A stretch of 64,000 nt of DNA from Paenarthrobacter aurescens. Its GTDB lineage: Bacteria; Actinomycetota; Actinomycetes; Actinomycetales; Micrococcaceae. Of this stretch, positions 18,894 to 27,042 are shown in pieces. The stretch lies in contig NZ_CP157456.1 in assembly GCF_041549525.1 (NCBI RefSeq), forward strand, positions 3,968,001 to 4,032,000, in the 5' to 3' direction. The translations under genes were made by a program, and so were the position numbers. The notes beneath the pieces are model-generated. The model saw only the letters and a list, made by a program, of their open reading frames with translations, had not been told where the DNA came from and did not search any database. How positions within the stretch are numbered: position 1 is the first letter of the stretch; each line of letters opens with the position of its first letter.

Positions 18894-20342
18894 CTAGGAC
18901 GAAGCCCCAATGAGCTCCGCGGCCCTCTCCAGATCACCGCGAAGATCACGGTCTTCCATGTCGGATGGCAGCGTCAACCCTGCCTGCATCATTGCCCGCA
19001 GCCTGGGGCTGGTGAACTCCTCGGGCTGCCTCCCCTGAAGGCGAAGGGCTCGTGAAGCGCAAACAAGTTCCACAGCAGCAACAATGGCGAGTGCGTCCGC
19101 CGTCGACTCCAACTGAGCGGTGGCTACGCTTGCGAAGCTGGCATCCTCCTCAGCCCCGAGCGATAACACCACGGTTTGCAGGCTCACGGGCTGCGCGTTG
19201 GCACGGATCCTGCCGACGGCAGCAGCAGCCACATACTCAAGCATCATTACCCCGGACTGACCGGAACCATCCTGCGCCAAGAAGGGGTGCAGGCGTGTGT
19301 ATTTCGGATCGCAGAGAAGATCGATCCTCCTCAGGTGGGTGGCACATGCCGCCCCGATGGCCAGCTGCAACGAATCCACACGGCGAGCTAGGTTGGTCAT
19401 TTGGAAGAGCCCATGGTGTGCAACGTCATTCGTGCGGTCGGAGGGTGCGCCGTGGATGAGCGGATTCTCATTGCCCGCTGTGACAAGGCGGCTCAGCAGA
19501 GCGTGCAGACGTGCCAGTTCCTCAGCTTGTGAGCCAAAAATCTGTGGCAAGGTACGTAGGCAATAGGGATCCTGAATGCGCGCGGGCTCGCCGGTGCCCT
19601 GAACCATGGAGTGGAACATCGTTGCGGCCGAGGCAACCTCCGGAGTATCGGCAGCGGCCGCAACAGCTGGACTCAGTGCCTCGGAGTTGCCGGACATCGC
19701 AACAAAGGACAGAGCGGCCGTTGACGCTGCACTGTCCAAGAGCGTCGACAGTTTTTGATGTGCCAGGATCGCCTGACCAATTGTCAGTGCACTGGAGCTG
19801 ATGAAGGGAAGGGCATCGGCCGTGGCCCACCCCGCCAGGCGAACGGGAACTTCGCCGCCGCCCAATGGCTGACGTTCGCCCAGCATGGTAAGTGCCGTAC
19901 CGGCAAGCGCCTGCAGGTCCGCAGTTCCAATGCCACCGAATTCCCTTATCTCAGGAACTACGTTGCTGTTGATAAGTTCCACCAACGCTTGGGCAATGGC
20001 TGGATTGATTCCAGATCCCCCGGCCGCCAGTTGGCTGAGCCTGACAACCAACATTGCCCGCACGGTCCTGCGATCAAGGGGCTTGCCCGCATCCACTGCG
20101 TGGCTACGCAAAAGCTTCAGCCCGTGGGTGTCTCCGCCATCAGCTTCCGTCAGGGAAACCGTGCGGTTTGCGCCGACCCCCGTAGACCGCCCATAGACCG
20201 GACGTCGCAGCGCCGTGGCCTCCGCAGACTTCCGCGATTCGTCCATTCGAACCACTGCTTCAGGATCCAACGTGACATGTTCGCCATCAGCTACTGCGAC
20301 GACGTCCGCCAGGTCCAGCTTCAAGCCATCGATAATGACCAA
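18894..20342 (-). CDS. Histidine/aromatic amino-acid lyase homologue lacking the MIO tripeptide
   Basis: About 482 residues are homologous to histidine ammonia-lyase along the whole length: YGRSTGVG near residue 55 (Tyr loop), LLRSHAVDAGKPL, QDPYCLRTLPQIFG, NENPLIHG and the LGAEEDASFAS region. The MIO cofactor is normally made from Ala-Ser-Gly in a GSVGASGDLAPLA motif near residue 142. Here the aligned stretch reads GGIGTADLQALAG, one residue shorter and without the Ser (codons at 19920-19928). The usual NGTQ motif is replaced by SSSALTIGQ. The start is TTG at 20342, preceded by GGAAAGGA and matching HutH N-termini; an ATG at 20468 would add 42 atypical residues. It probably acts on a histidine-like compound by another mechanism, or is inactive. 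Confidence 0.8.
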   Translation of the reverse strand: MVIIDGLKLDLADVVAVADGEHVTLDPEAVVRMDESRKSAEATALRRPVYGRSTGVGANRTVSLTEADGGDTHGLKLLRSHAVDAGKPLDRRTVRAMLVVRLSQLAAGGSGINPAIAQALVELINSNVVPEIREFGGIGTADLQALAGTALTMLGERQPLGGGEVPVRLAGWATADALPFISSSALTIGQAILAHQKLSTLLDSAASTAALSFVAMSGNSEALSPAVAAAADTPEVASAATMFHSMVQGTGEPARIQDPYCLRTLPQIFGSQAEELARLHALLSRLVTAGNENPLIHGAPSDRTNDVAHHGLFQMTNLARRVDSLQLAIGAACATHLRRIDLLCDPKYTRLHPFLAQDGSGQSGVMMLEYVAAAAVGRIRANAQPVSLQTVVLSLGAEEDASFASVATAQLESTADALAIVAAVELVCASRALRLQGRQPEEFTSPRLRAMMQAGLTLPSDMEDRDLRGDLERAAELIGASS

Positions 20343-20525
20343 CTTAGCGGTCCTTTCCAGTCCGATTCCGAGGCTAGTCCGTTTCCGGTGCCGTGCAGTA
20401 AAAGCAGTCTTCCGGACAAGACAACTTGTTTTGTTCTCCGCCACTACTGCCCCGATCCGAATTTTCATCCCGATCCAGAGCCTGCGTCGCGGTATCAGTG
20501 TGGGCCATTGCCGTGAGTTCTGCGG

Positions 20526-20729
20526 TCATCGTTCACCAGGGGTCAACCGAAACCCGTCCTCAGCATGAAAGAGCTTCCGAATCCCCGTCCTTGAAAGGAT
20601 CCAGAGAATTGTTCCATCCGCGGTTCTATCATCCACAGTCCCCCGGAACGGGTTGTGGCCGCCTTTGGTCATGGTCACCCGCGTTCCGATAGCGACTGAT
20701 GCCCACGTTTCCGGGCTTTCCCTGTCCAT
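20526..20729 (-). CDS. Small hypothetical protein
   Basis: This is a 67-residue protein starting MDRESPETWASVAIGTRV and ending DGFRLTPGER. The central pattern GTRVTMTKGGHNPFRGTVDDR looks like a short SH3/KOW-type beta fold, but I do not recognise the family. The ATG at 20729 has AGGA upstream at a workable distance; a longer frame to 20819 would run through a hairpin. It lies between hutU and the HAL-like gene on the same strand, 125 and 183 bp from them. Confidence 0.45.
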   Translation of the reverse strand: MDRESPETWASVAIGTRVTMTKGGHNPFRGTVDDRTADGTILWILSRTGIRKLFHAEDGFRLTPGER

Positions 20730-20792
20730 GGTGCAGATCCTCGCTTTCTCAGGGGCTTGCTGATCTTGTTGTTCGGACTGATGCCGTGGTTG

Positions 20793-20837
20793 TCCCGGGA
20801 GGGCCAGGAAAGCCAACACTGCCTGGCCCTCCCGGGA
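20793..20837 (-). terminator. Long hairpin just after urocanase
   Basis: A perfect 16-bp stem (TCCCGGGAGGGCCAGG at 20793-20808 with its complement at 20822-20837) and a 13-nt loop begins 18 bases after the hutU stop. No U-run follows on the minus strand. It probably ends or attenuates the IclR-ABC-hutU transcript, so the two genes further downstream may have their own promoter. Confidence 0.65.
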
Positions 20838-20854
20838 ACTGCATGAAGATGCAA

Positions 20855-22603
20855 CTAGCGCGTGCTGGCAGCCTCGTTCATGGGGATGCGGACGCCGCGT
20901 TCGTTGGCGACCTCGACGGCGCGGTCGTAGCCGGCGTCGACGTGGCGGATGACGCCCATGCCGGGATCGTTGGTCAGGAGCCGTTCGAGCTTCTCCGCGG
21001 CGAGGTCGGTGCCGTCGGCGACGGAAACCTGTCCGGCGTGCAGTGACCGGCCGATACCGACACCGCCGCCGTGGTGGATGGAGACCCAGGTGGCACCGGA
21101 GGAGGTATTGATCAGGGCGTTGAGCAACGGCCAGTCAGCAATCGCATCCGAACCATCAGCCATGGACTCGGTCTCCCGGTACGGGGACGCCACCGAGCCC
21201 GAGTCCAGGTGGTCACGGCCGATCACGATCGGGGCCTTGACCTTGCCCTCCTTCACCAGCTGGTTGAACAACAGGCCGGCCTTGGCGCGTTCGCCATACC
21301 CAAGCCAGCAAATACGTGCCGGCAGGCCCTCGAACTCCACTCGGTCCGCCGCGGCGTCGAGCCACTTGTGCAGGTGCTTGTTCTCCGGGAAGAGCTCCTT
21401 GATCGCTTTGTCGGTGACGGCGATGTCTTCCGGATCCCCGGACAGGGCAACCCAACGGAACGGGCCCAGGCCCTCGCAGAACAACGGACGGATATACGCC
21501 GGAACGAAACCCGGGAACTCAAACGCCCGGTCATAGCCGCCCTTACGTGCCTCATCACGGATGGAGTTACCGTAATCGAACACCTCAGCCCCGGCGTCCT
21601 GGAACTCCACCATCGCCTGGACCTGGCGGGCCATGGACGCCTGGGCCTTCTTCGTGAACCCTTCCGGATCAGCCTCAGCCTCGCTGTGCCACTCAGCCAC
21701 GCTGATGCCCTCGGGCAGGTAAGACAACGGATCGTGCGCGGACGTCTGATCGGTGACCACATCAAAAGTGATCTCCCCGGCCTTGTGACGGGCCAGCAGT
21801 TCCGGGAACACCTCGGCGGCGTTGCCCACAAACCCCACCGACCAGCCACGACGCTCATCCTTCGCGGCCTGGACCTTCTTGATCGCGGCGTCCAGATCCG
21901 TTTCCACCTCGTCCAGGTACCGCTTCCCGGCCCGGCGGCGCAGACGGGTCTCGTCCACGTCAACAATCAAACACGCACCATCGTTCAAGGTCACAGCCAA
22001 CGGCTGGGCCCCGCCCATGCCACCACACCCACCCGTCAACGTCAGGGTCCCGGCCAGAGGGCCCTCAGTGGAGCCCTCCGCTGCTGGGGCCGGGTGACGT
22101 GCGGTGTTCTGCCTGACAGCGGCGAGTTTGTTCCCGACCGCGGCAAAAGTCTCGTACGTGCCCTGCAGGATCCCCTGGGTACCGATGTAGATCCAGGACC
22201 CGGCCGTCATCTGGCCGTACATCATCAAACCCTCAGCCTCGAGCCTGCGGAACTCAGGCCACGTCGCCCAATCCCCCACCAGATTCGAGTTCGCCAGCAA
22301 CACCCGGGGAGCCCACTCATGAGTGCGGAACACACCCACCGGCTTGCCCGACTGCACCAAGAGCGTTTCGTCCTTCTCCATGGTTTCCAGAGTCCGGGTA
22401 ATCGCATCAAACGCAGCCCAACTACGCACAGCACGGCCCGTGCCACCATAAACCACCAGATCATCCGGACGCTCAGCAACCTCCGGATCCAGGTTGTTCA
22501 TCAACATGCGCAACGGCGCTTCGGTCTGCCACGACTTGGCAGTGAGCTCGGTACCCCGGGCGGCCTTAACCGGACGGGCACCAGAAGTGAAATCGGCAGT
22601 CAT
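20855..22603 (-). CDS. hutU: Urocanate hydratase (urocanase)
   Basis: This 582-residue NAD+-dependent enzyme converts urocanate to imidazolone propionate. The N-terminal part has [19 protein letters not shown] and the substrate/NAD motifs [12 protein letters not shown] and [16 protein letters not shown]; the C-terminal part ends with [18 protein letters not shown]. All look canonical, and the length is as expected (about 550-570). A strong ribosome site (AGAGGAG) precedes the ATG. It follows the binding-protein gene by 43 bp, so it is probably the last gene of the IclR-transporter operon. Confidence 0.96.
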   Translation of the reverse strand: MTADFTSGARPVKAARGTELTAKSWQTEAPLRMLMNNLDPEVAERPDDLVVYGGTGRAVRSWAAFDAITRTLETMEKDETLLVQSGKPVGVFRTHEWAPRVLLANSNLVGDWATWPEFRRLEAEGLMMYGQMTAGSWIYIGTQGILQGTYETFAAVGNKLAAVRQNTARHPAPAAEGSTEGPLAGTLTLTGGCGGMGGAQPLAVTLNDGACLIVDVDETRLRRRAGKRYLDEVETDLDAAIKKVQAAKDERRGWSVGFVGNAAEVFPELLARHKAGEITFDVVTDQTSAHDPLSYLPEGISVAEWHSEAEADPEGFTKKAQASMARQVQAMVEFQDAGAEVFDYGNSIRDEARKGGYDRAFEFPGFVPAYIRPLFCEGLGPFRWVALSGDPEDIAVTDKAIKELFPENKHLHKWLDAAADRVEFEGLPARICWLGYGERAKAGLLFNQLVKEGKVKAPIVIGRDHLDSGSVASPYRETESMADGSDAIADWPLLNALINTSSGATWVSIHHGGGVGIGRSLHAGQVSVADGTDLAAEKLERLLTNDPGMGVIRHVDAGYDRAVEVANERGVRIPMNEAASTR

Positions 22604-22646
22604 TCTTTACTCCTCTAAAGCAGCCAGCAACACGAACCAGGAGGGA

Positions 22647-23561
22647 TTAGCCCAGGTTCTTGGTCTGGAGCCATTCCTTGGCGATTTCGCCGATGTCCTC
22701 GAACTTGGCCACACGGCCGTTCATCTTGATGAGATCTTCGGTAGTCAAAGCGGCGGAGACCTTGTCCAGGGTTTCTTTGACAGAGTCGGTTGCCTTCTTC
22801 TCGTTGATGACCGGGACAATGTTCTCGGAGAGGAACAGGTTCTTGTTGTCCTCAAGTGCCACGAGGTTGTTCTCCGCCAGAGCAGGATCGGTGCTGAACA
22901 GATCGGCTACCTGTACCTGGCCTGAAAGAAGGGCGTTCAGCGTCAGCGGCCCACCGGCGTCGAGCGCTGAGAATTCCTTGAATTCAAGGTTGTAGACGGA
23001 CTTCAGTCCGGCAACGCCGTTGAGGCGGGTCTTCCACTCCGGCGGGCCGCCCAGAACGAGTTCCTTGGCAACGGGCTGGAGATCTTCGATGGTCTTGAGC
23101 TTGTACTGATCGGCGATTTCCTTCTTGACAGTGAGGACGTCCTTGTCTTCGGCTTCAGAAGGAGTCAATGCCGTCAGCCCGGACGGGATCTTGGTGGTCA
23201 GCTCTTTGGCAACATCCTCGGAGGAAACAGCCTTGGTAGCGGAATCGAGGTACTGCAGTAGTGCGCCGCCGTATTCCGGCATGAGGTCAATGGAGCCGTC
23301 CTTGAGTGCCGGAATGGTGACCTCCCGGCTGCCGATGCTCGGCTTCTCGGTGACCTCCACACCCTTGGCCTTCAAGGCTTCTGCGTAAATCTTGGCGATC
23401 AGCTGGCTCTCCGGGAAGTCCGCGGAGCCGACGATGATGCTGTCGCCTGAGCCGCCGGCTGCGGCTGTGTTGGATGAGCTCATGGGGTCCCCGCCGCCAC
23501 AGGCGCTCAGGGTGATGGCAGCAACGGCCGCCAGGGTAATTCCGGTGAGGTATTTCTTCAT
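22647..23561 (-). CDS. OpuC/ProX-type substrate-binding lipoprotein
   Basis: This 304-residue lipoprotein has a signal peptide and lipobox (LSACGGG near residue 21). The mature part has the quaternary-amine binding fold: IIVGSADFPESQLIAKIYAEAL and DGSIDLMPEYGGALLQYLDS. Family members bind glycine betaine, choline, carnitine, proline betaine or ergothioneine. In this island it probably delivers an imidazole substrate such as histidine or a histidine betaine; the choice is inference. Its permease partners lie directly upstream. Confidence 0.92.
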   Translation of the reverse strand: MKKYLTGITLAAVAAITLSACGGGDPMSSSNTAAAGGSGDSIIVGSADFPESQLIAKIYAEALKAKGVEVTEKPSIGSREVTIPALKDGSIDLMPEYGGALLQYLDSATKAVSSEDVAKELTTKIPSGLTALTPSEAEDKDVLTVKKEIADQYKLKTIEDLQPVAKELVLGGPPEWKTRLNGVAGLKSVYNLEFKEFSALDAGGPLTLNALLSGQVQVADLFSTDPALAENNLVALEDNKNLFLSENIVPVINEKKATDSVKETLDKVSAALTTEDLIKMNGRVAKFEDIGEIAKEWLQTKNLG

Positions 23562-23659
23562 GTCAACTCTCCTGGGATGGTGCTGCAGGGCATGCAGCGG
23601 CCAGATGGGGGTGGGGTGGAGGTGAATCCTGCGCGCCGAATCACCGGCGCCGGTGTTGT

Positions 23660-24376
23660 TTAGACCGTGACGGGGGTCTTCACGGGTTCGGCCACTACGG
23701 CCGACTTGATGGTGCGCCGGGTCAGTCCGGGTGAGACCACGCGGCGGGTGATGAAAGCGAGAAGCTGGTCGAAGAACAATGCCAGCAGTGCCACCAGGAC
23801 GGCGCCGGCAACCATTTGGCCGTAGTCGTTCTGGGCCTTTCCGTCAATCAGGAGGCGGCCCAAACCGCCAAGCGAAATGTATGCGGCGATGGTCGCGGTG
23901 GAGATGATCTGCAACAGGGCGCTGCGAACACCGGACAAAACCAGCGGAAGGGAGCAGGGCAGCTGGACGTCCGTGAGGATCTTCATGGTTCGGAAGCCCA
24001 TGCCTTTAGCGGCGTCGACGGCGGCAGCATCCACTGCGCGAACGCCGGCGTAGGTGTTGGTCAGGATGGGCGGAACCGCCAGAAGTACCAGCACGATGAG
24101 GCTCGGGAGAACATAGCCCATGCGGGACGGGAAAGCGGGAGATATGAGCAGGACCAGCAGGATCAGCAAGCCCACGCTGGGCAGTGCCCGCAGGGCGTTG
24201 GCAAGTCCGGCAATCATAAACACGCCCTTGCCTGTTACGCCGATGTAGATTCCCAGGGGCACCGCAATGATGGCTGCAACGGCCAAGGCAATCAGCGAAT
24301 AGAGGAGGTGCTCAGCGATCAGGGTTGGAATGCCGTCTGCGCCGCTCCAGTGTGCGGGGTCGAACAAGTAGTTCAC
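23660..24376 (-). CDS. OpuC-type ABC transporter permease 2
   Basis: This permease of about 238 residues has six hydrophobic segments and the BPD-transp-1 signature (AAAVDAAKGMGFRTMKILTDVQLPCSLPLVLSG, with the EAA-type loop). The GTG at 24376 overlaps the stop of the preceding permease as GTGA and is preferred to a more upstream ATG at 24412. The C-terminus is cytoplasmic. It forms the heterodimeric membrane channel with the next gene upstream. Confidence 0.9.
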   Translation of the reverse strand: MNYLFDPAHWSGADGIPTLIAEHLLYSLIALAVAAIIAVPLGIYIGVTGKGVFMIAGLANALRALPSVGLLILLVLLISPAFPSRMGYVLPSLIVLVLLAVPPILTNTYAGVRAVDAAAVDAAKGMGFRTMKILTDVQLPCSLPLVLSGVRSALLQIISTATIAAYISLGGLGRLLIDGKAQNDYGQMVAGAVLVALLALFFDQLLAFITRRVVSPGLTRRTIKSAVVAEPVKTPVTV

Positions 24377-25023
24377 GATGCCACCACCTTGGGGGTCCAC
24401 GGTGTCAGCCACCGGTTGATGAGGATGATCAGCCCGTCAAGGATCATGGCCAGGACCACGCAAAGCACAATTCCCGCGATGATGGGGGTGTAGAAACGGA
24501 GCTGGAAGCCCTGCGTGAAAAGTGATCCCAGCTGCGGTATCCCCAGCAGGGCGGCCACTGATACGAGGCTGACGTTGGAGACGGCGGCGACGCGCAAGCC
24601 TGCGCAAATCACCGGGACACCCACGGGGAGCTCAACTTTCAGGAGGCTCTGGTAGCCGCGGTAACCCATGGCTTTGGCGGCTTGGACGGTGTCCTCAGGA
24701 ACAGAATCAAGGGCGTCCGCCACCACACGGACCAACAAGGCCACGGTGTAGATGGTTAGTGCGGCCACAATGTTCAGCGGGTCCAGGATTTTGGTGCCCA
24801 GGACCAACGGAAGGAGCACGAAGAGCGCAAGGGACGGGACAGTGTAGAGCAGACCGGCGACGCCCACCAGGAGAGGGTAGATCCGCCGGCTGCGGTGCGC
24901 CCACCAGCCAAGGGGCAGCGCGATGAGCAGCCCCAGGATCAGCGGGGTGACGGCCAGCAGGACATGCCAGCCGAGCAGGAACACGATGTTGTCGAACTGG
25001 CGGCCCAGCCACTCGAAGTTCAT
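24373..25023 (-). CDS. OpuC-type ABC transporter permease 1
   Basis: This 216-residue permease has five or six transmembrane segments and an EAA loop (VQAAKAMGYRGYQSLLKVELPVGVPVICAGLR). The start overlaps the stop of the ATPase gene (TGATG), showing coupled translation. It pairs with the second permease. Length and layout are typical for OpuBB/OpuBD-like subunits. Confidence 0.9.
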   Translation of the reverse strand: MNFEWLGRQFDNIVFLLGWHVLLAVTPLILGLLIALPLGWWAHRSRRIYPLLVGVAGLLYTVPSLALFVLLPLVLGTKILDPLNIVAALTIYTVALLVRVVADALDSVPEDTVQAAKAMGYRGYQSLLKVELPVGVPVICAGLRVAAVSNVSLVSVAALLGIPQLGSLFTQGFQLRFYTPIIAGIVLCVVLAMILDGLIILINRWLTPWTPKVVAS

Positions 25024-26126
25024 CAGATCGTCTCCAAGTGCGGCTCGGCCTCGATGGCCTTCACCACGTCTGTTGCGGACACGGTACCGATCAGTTCGCC
25101 GTGTTCGTTGACAACTACGCCCCGGCGGCTGGGCGAGGAGAGGGCAGCGTCGAGCAATTGGCGCATGGTTCCTGATGCCGCGGCCGGGATACCGCTGAGG
25201 TTAAGGTTTTCGCGCTTCACCTCACCGTTGAGAAGCTCCGGTTGAGCCCATCCGAGAGGCTTCCTGCCGCCGTCGACCACCAAAACCCAAGCACCCAGCG
25301 CCTTGGCGCGGGCTTCGTCCGCGGAAGCACCCAGCTGAACTGCAGCTTCTTCGCCGATAGCCACGGCGCCGGCTGTCTTGGTAAAACCGAGCGAACGGTA
25401 GCCGCGGTCGCGGCCCACAAAATCGGCAACGAACTCGTCCGCAGGAGCTGTCAGCAGCTCGGAAGGTGACGCCATCTGTGCAAGCTTGCCGCCCACACGC
25501 ATCACGGCAACCTGGTCCCCCAGCTTGAGGGCTTCGTCAATATCGTGCGTGACCATGATGATGGTTTTGCCGATCTCCCGCTGCAGGCGAAGAAACTCCT
25601 CCTGAAGCTGCGAGCGCACTACGGGGTCCACGGCGCTGAAGGGCTCGTCCATCAGCATGAACGCCGGGTCTGATGCCAGGGCACGGGCAACACCTACGCG
25701 CTGCTGCTGTCCGCCGGAGAGCTGCCAGGGGTAACGCTTGGCGAAGCTCGCGGGCAATCCAACGCGTTCCATCAGTTCCAAGGCTTTGGTCCGTGCTTTT
25801 TGTCGGCTTTCTCCGAGCAGGAGCGGCATGGTGGAGACGTTGTCCACGATGGTCTTATGCGGGAAGAGCCCTGCGTGCTGGATGACGTAGCCGATCCTGC
25901 GGCGGAGCAACGCTGCGTCCATGCCGGAGGTGGGCTGATCATCGAGGTAGATGGTGCCGCTGGTGGGTTCGATGAGGCGGTTGATCATCCTCAGTGAAGT
26001 GGTCTTGCCGCAGCCGGAAGGACCAACAAGGATGGTGAGCTTTCCGGTGGGGGCCTCCAGGTTGAGGCCGTCCACTGCCACCGTGCCGTCAGGGTAGGCC
26101 TTGGTGACATTTTCAAACTTGATCAT
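25023..26126 (-). CDS. OpuC-type ABC transporter ATP-binding protein with CBS domain
   Basis: This 367-residue protein has Walker A GPSGCGKTTS (near residue 36), the ABC signature LSGGQQQRVGVARAL, Walker B AFMLMDEPFSAVDP, and the switch His in TIIMVTHDIDEA. The C-terminal 110 residues form a CBS-like module (final copy: LLDAALSSPSRRGVVVNEHGELIGTVSATDV), as in OpuA/OpuC ATPases where it senses ionic strength or c-di-AMP. Its ATG overlaps the IclR stop as ATGA. Confidence 0.93.
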   Translation of the reverse strand: MIKFENVTKAYPDGTVAVDGLNLEAPTGKLTILVGPSGCGKTTSLRMINRLIEPTSGTIYLDDQPTSGMDAALLRRRIGYVIQHAGLFPHKTIVDNVSTMPLLLGESRQKARTKALELMERVGLPASFAKRYPWQLSGGQQQRVGVARALASDPAFMLMDEPFSAVDPVVRSQLQEEFLRLQREIGKTIIMVTHDIDEALKLGDQVAVMRVGGKLAQMASPSELLTAPADEFVADFVGRDRGYRSLGFTKTAGAVAIGEEAAVQLGASADEARAKALGAWVLVVDGGRKPLGWAQPELLNGEVKRENLNLSGIPAAASGTMRQLLDAALSSPSRRGVVVNEHGELIGTVSATDVVKAIEAEPHLETI

Positions 26127-26806
26127 TTTGCTTCCATGCTTTCCTGGGGTAACTCATGGTTTTCGGTGTTCAGGCTGAGGATGTTGTCAGCTTCCTCCAC
26201 CAGTTGCTGGCCTATCTTGAGGGCCTTCAGTTCGTCCACGCGGTAGCTGGGAACCACAATGCTCAGCGAAGCCACTGTCCGTCCTCCCATGACCACCGGC
26301 GCGGCGATTGCCGTGACGTCGTCCTCCACACCGCTGCGCACCACGGCAAAGCCACGCTCGGGCTGTTCACCCTTAAGGACCTGGCCGGATGCTGTGCCTT
26401 CGAGGGGGATGCTCCGCCCCACCCAGCTTGAGTGTCTGATCGAGTGGGTTCCCTCGACGATTGCTATATAGATTCCCGTGTCCCCAACTCCGGGAATGCT
26501 GAGATAGCAGGATTCGCGCGTTGTTGCCACGAGGCGCTTCATGGCGGGCGTGCACAATGAGACGAGTGATTCCTTGCCGAGTGCGAGTGCACCAAGCTGG
26601 ATGATGCTGGCCCCTGGACGGAAGTTGCCGCCGTCATCCCGTGAAACAAAACCGCTTCCTTCAAGGGTGCGGAGGAGGCGGAGGGCTGTGCTGGGCGAGA
26701 GGTCAGCAAACCTCGCCGCGTCGCTCAGCGCAATGGCTCCTTCCGAACAAACTGCCCCCAAGAGCGCAAGCGCCCTCTCTACTGTCCGGGTGGAGGAGTC
26801 AGCCAT
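26123..26806 (-). CDS. IclR-family transcriptional regulator
   Basis: This 227-residue regulator has an N-terminal winged helix (RTVERALALLGAVCSEGAIALSDAARFADLSPSTALRLLRTLE) and a C-terminal ligand-binding domain. It is the first gene of the transporter-hutU operon and divergent from the M20-hutF pair, so it is the natural controller of both. The ATG at 26806 has GAAGG upstream; an upstream in-frame start at 26866 would run over the likely operator at 26846-26883. Confidence 0.92.
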   Translation of the reverse strand: MADSSTRTVERALALLGAVCSEGAIALSDAARFADLSPSTALRLLRTLEGSGFVSRDDGGNFRPGASIIQLGALALGKESLVSLCTPAMKRLVATTRESCYLSIPGVGDTGIYIAIVEGTHSIRHSSWVGRSIPLEGTASGQVLKGEQPERGFAVVRSGVEDDVTAIAAPVVMGGRTVASLSIVVPSYRVDELKALKIGQQLVEEADNILSLNTENHELPQESMEAK

Positions 26807-26845
26807 CACACACCTTCGCTTTCCGTGGTCCACATCACTTCGTTC

Positions 26846-26883
26846 TTGCCATTCAGTAAAAACCAAGTTTCATTAAATGGCAA
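26846..26883. promoter_or_regulatory. Candidate IclR operator in the divergent promoter region
   Basis: TTGCCATT (26846-26853) and AATGGCAA (26876-26883) are exact inverted copies whose starts are 30 bp apart, about three helical turns. The inner bases are AT-rich. The site lies 40 bp before the iclR start and 160 bp before the divergent M20 gene. Binding by the IclR protein is inference from position and symmetry. Confidence 0.55.
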
Positions 26884-27042
26884 TAGTCTTCAGCAATGTT
26901 GCGCCGAGTTCGGTTCATGAGACGCAATGATGCCCCCGCCCAGCGTCGAGCATGTTTCCGCTGTGTAAACAGTGGCATCAACCCTTGTCATGTGGTGGCA
27001 TCTGGTTTTTACTTGGTGGCAGTCTTTCAATCGGAGGAAAAC

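Noticed and set aside
21071..22618. A 515-codon plus-strand frame opposite hutU
   Set aside because: It is an antisense shadow of a canonical urocanase gene and has no recognisable domain.
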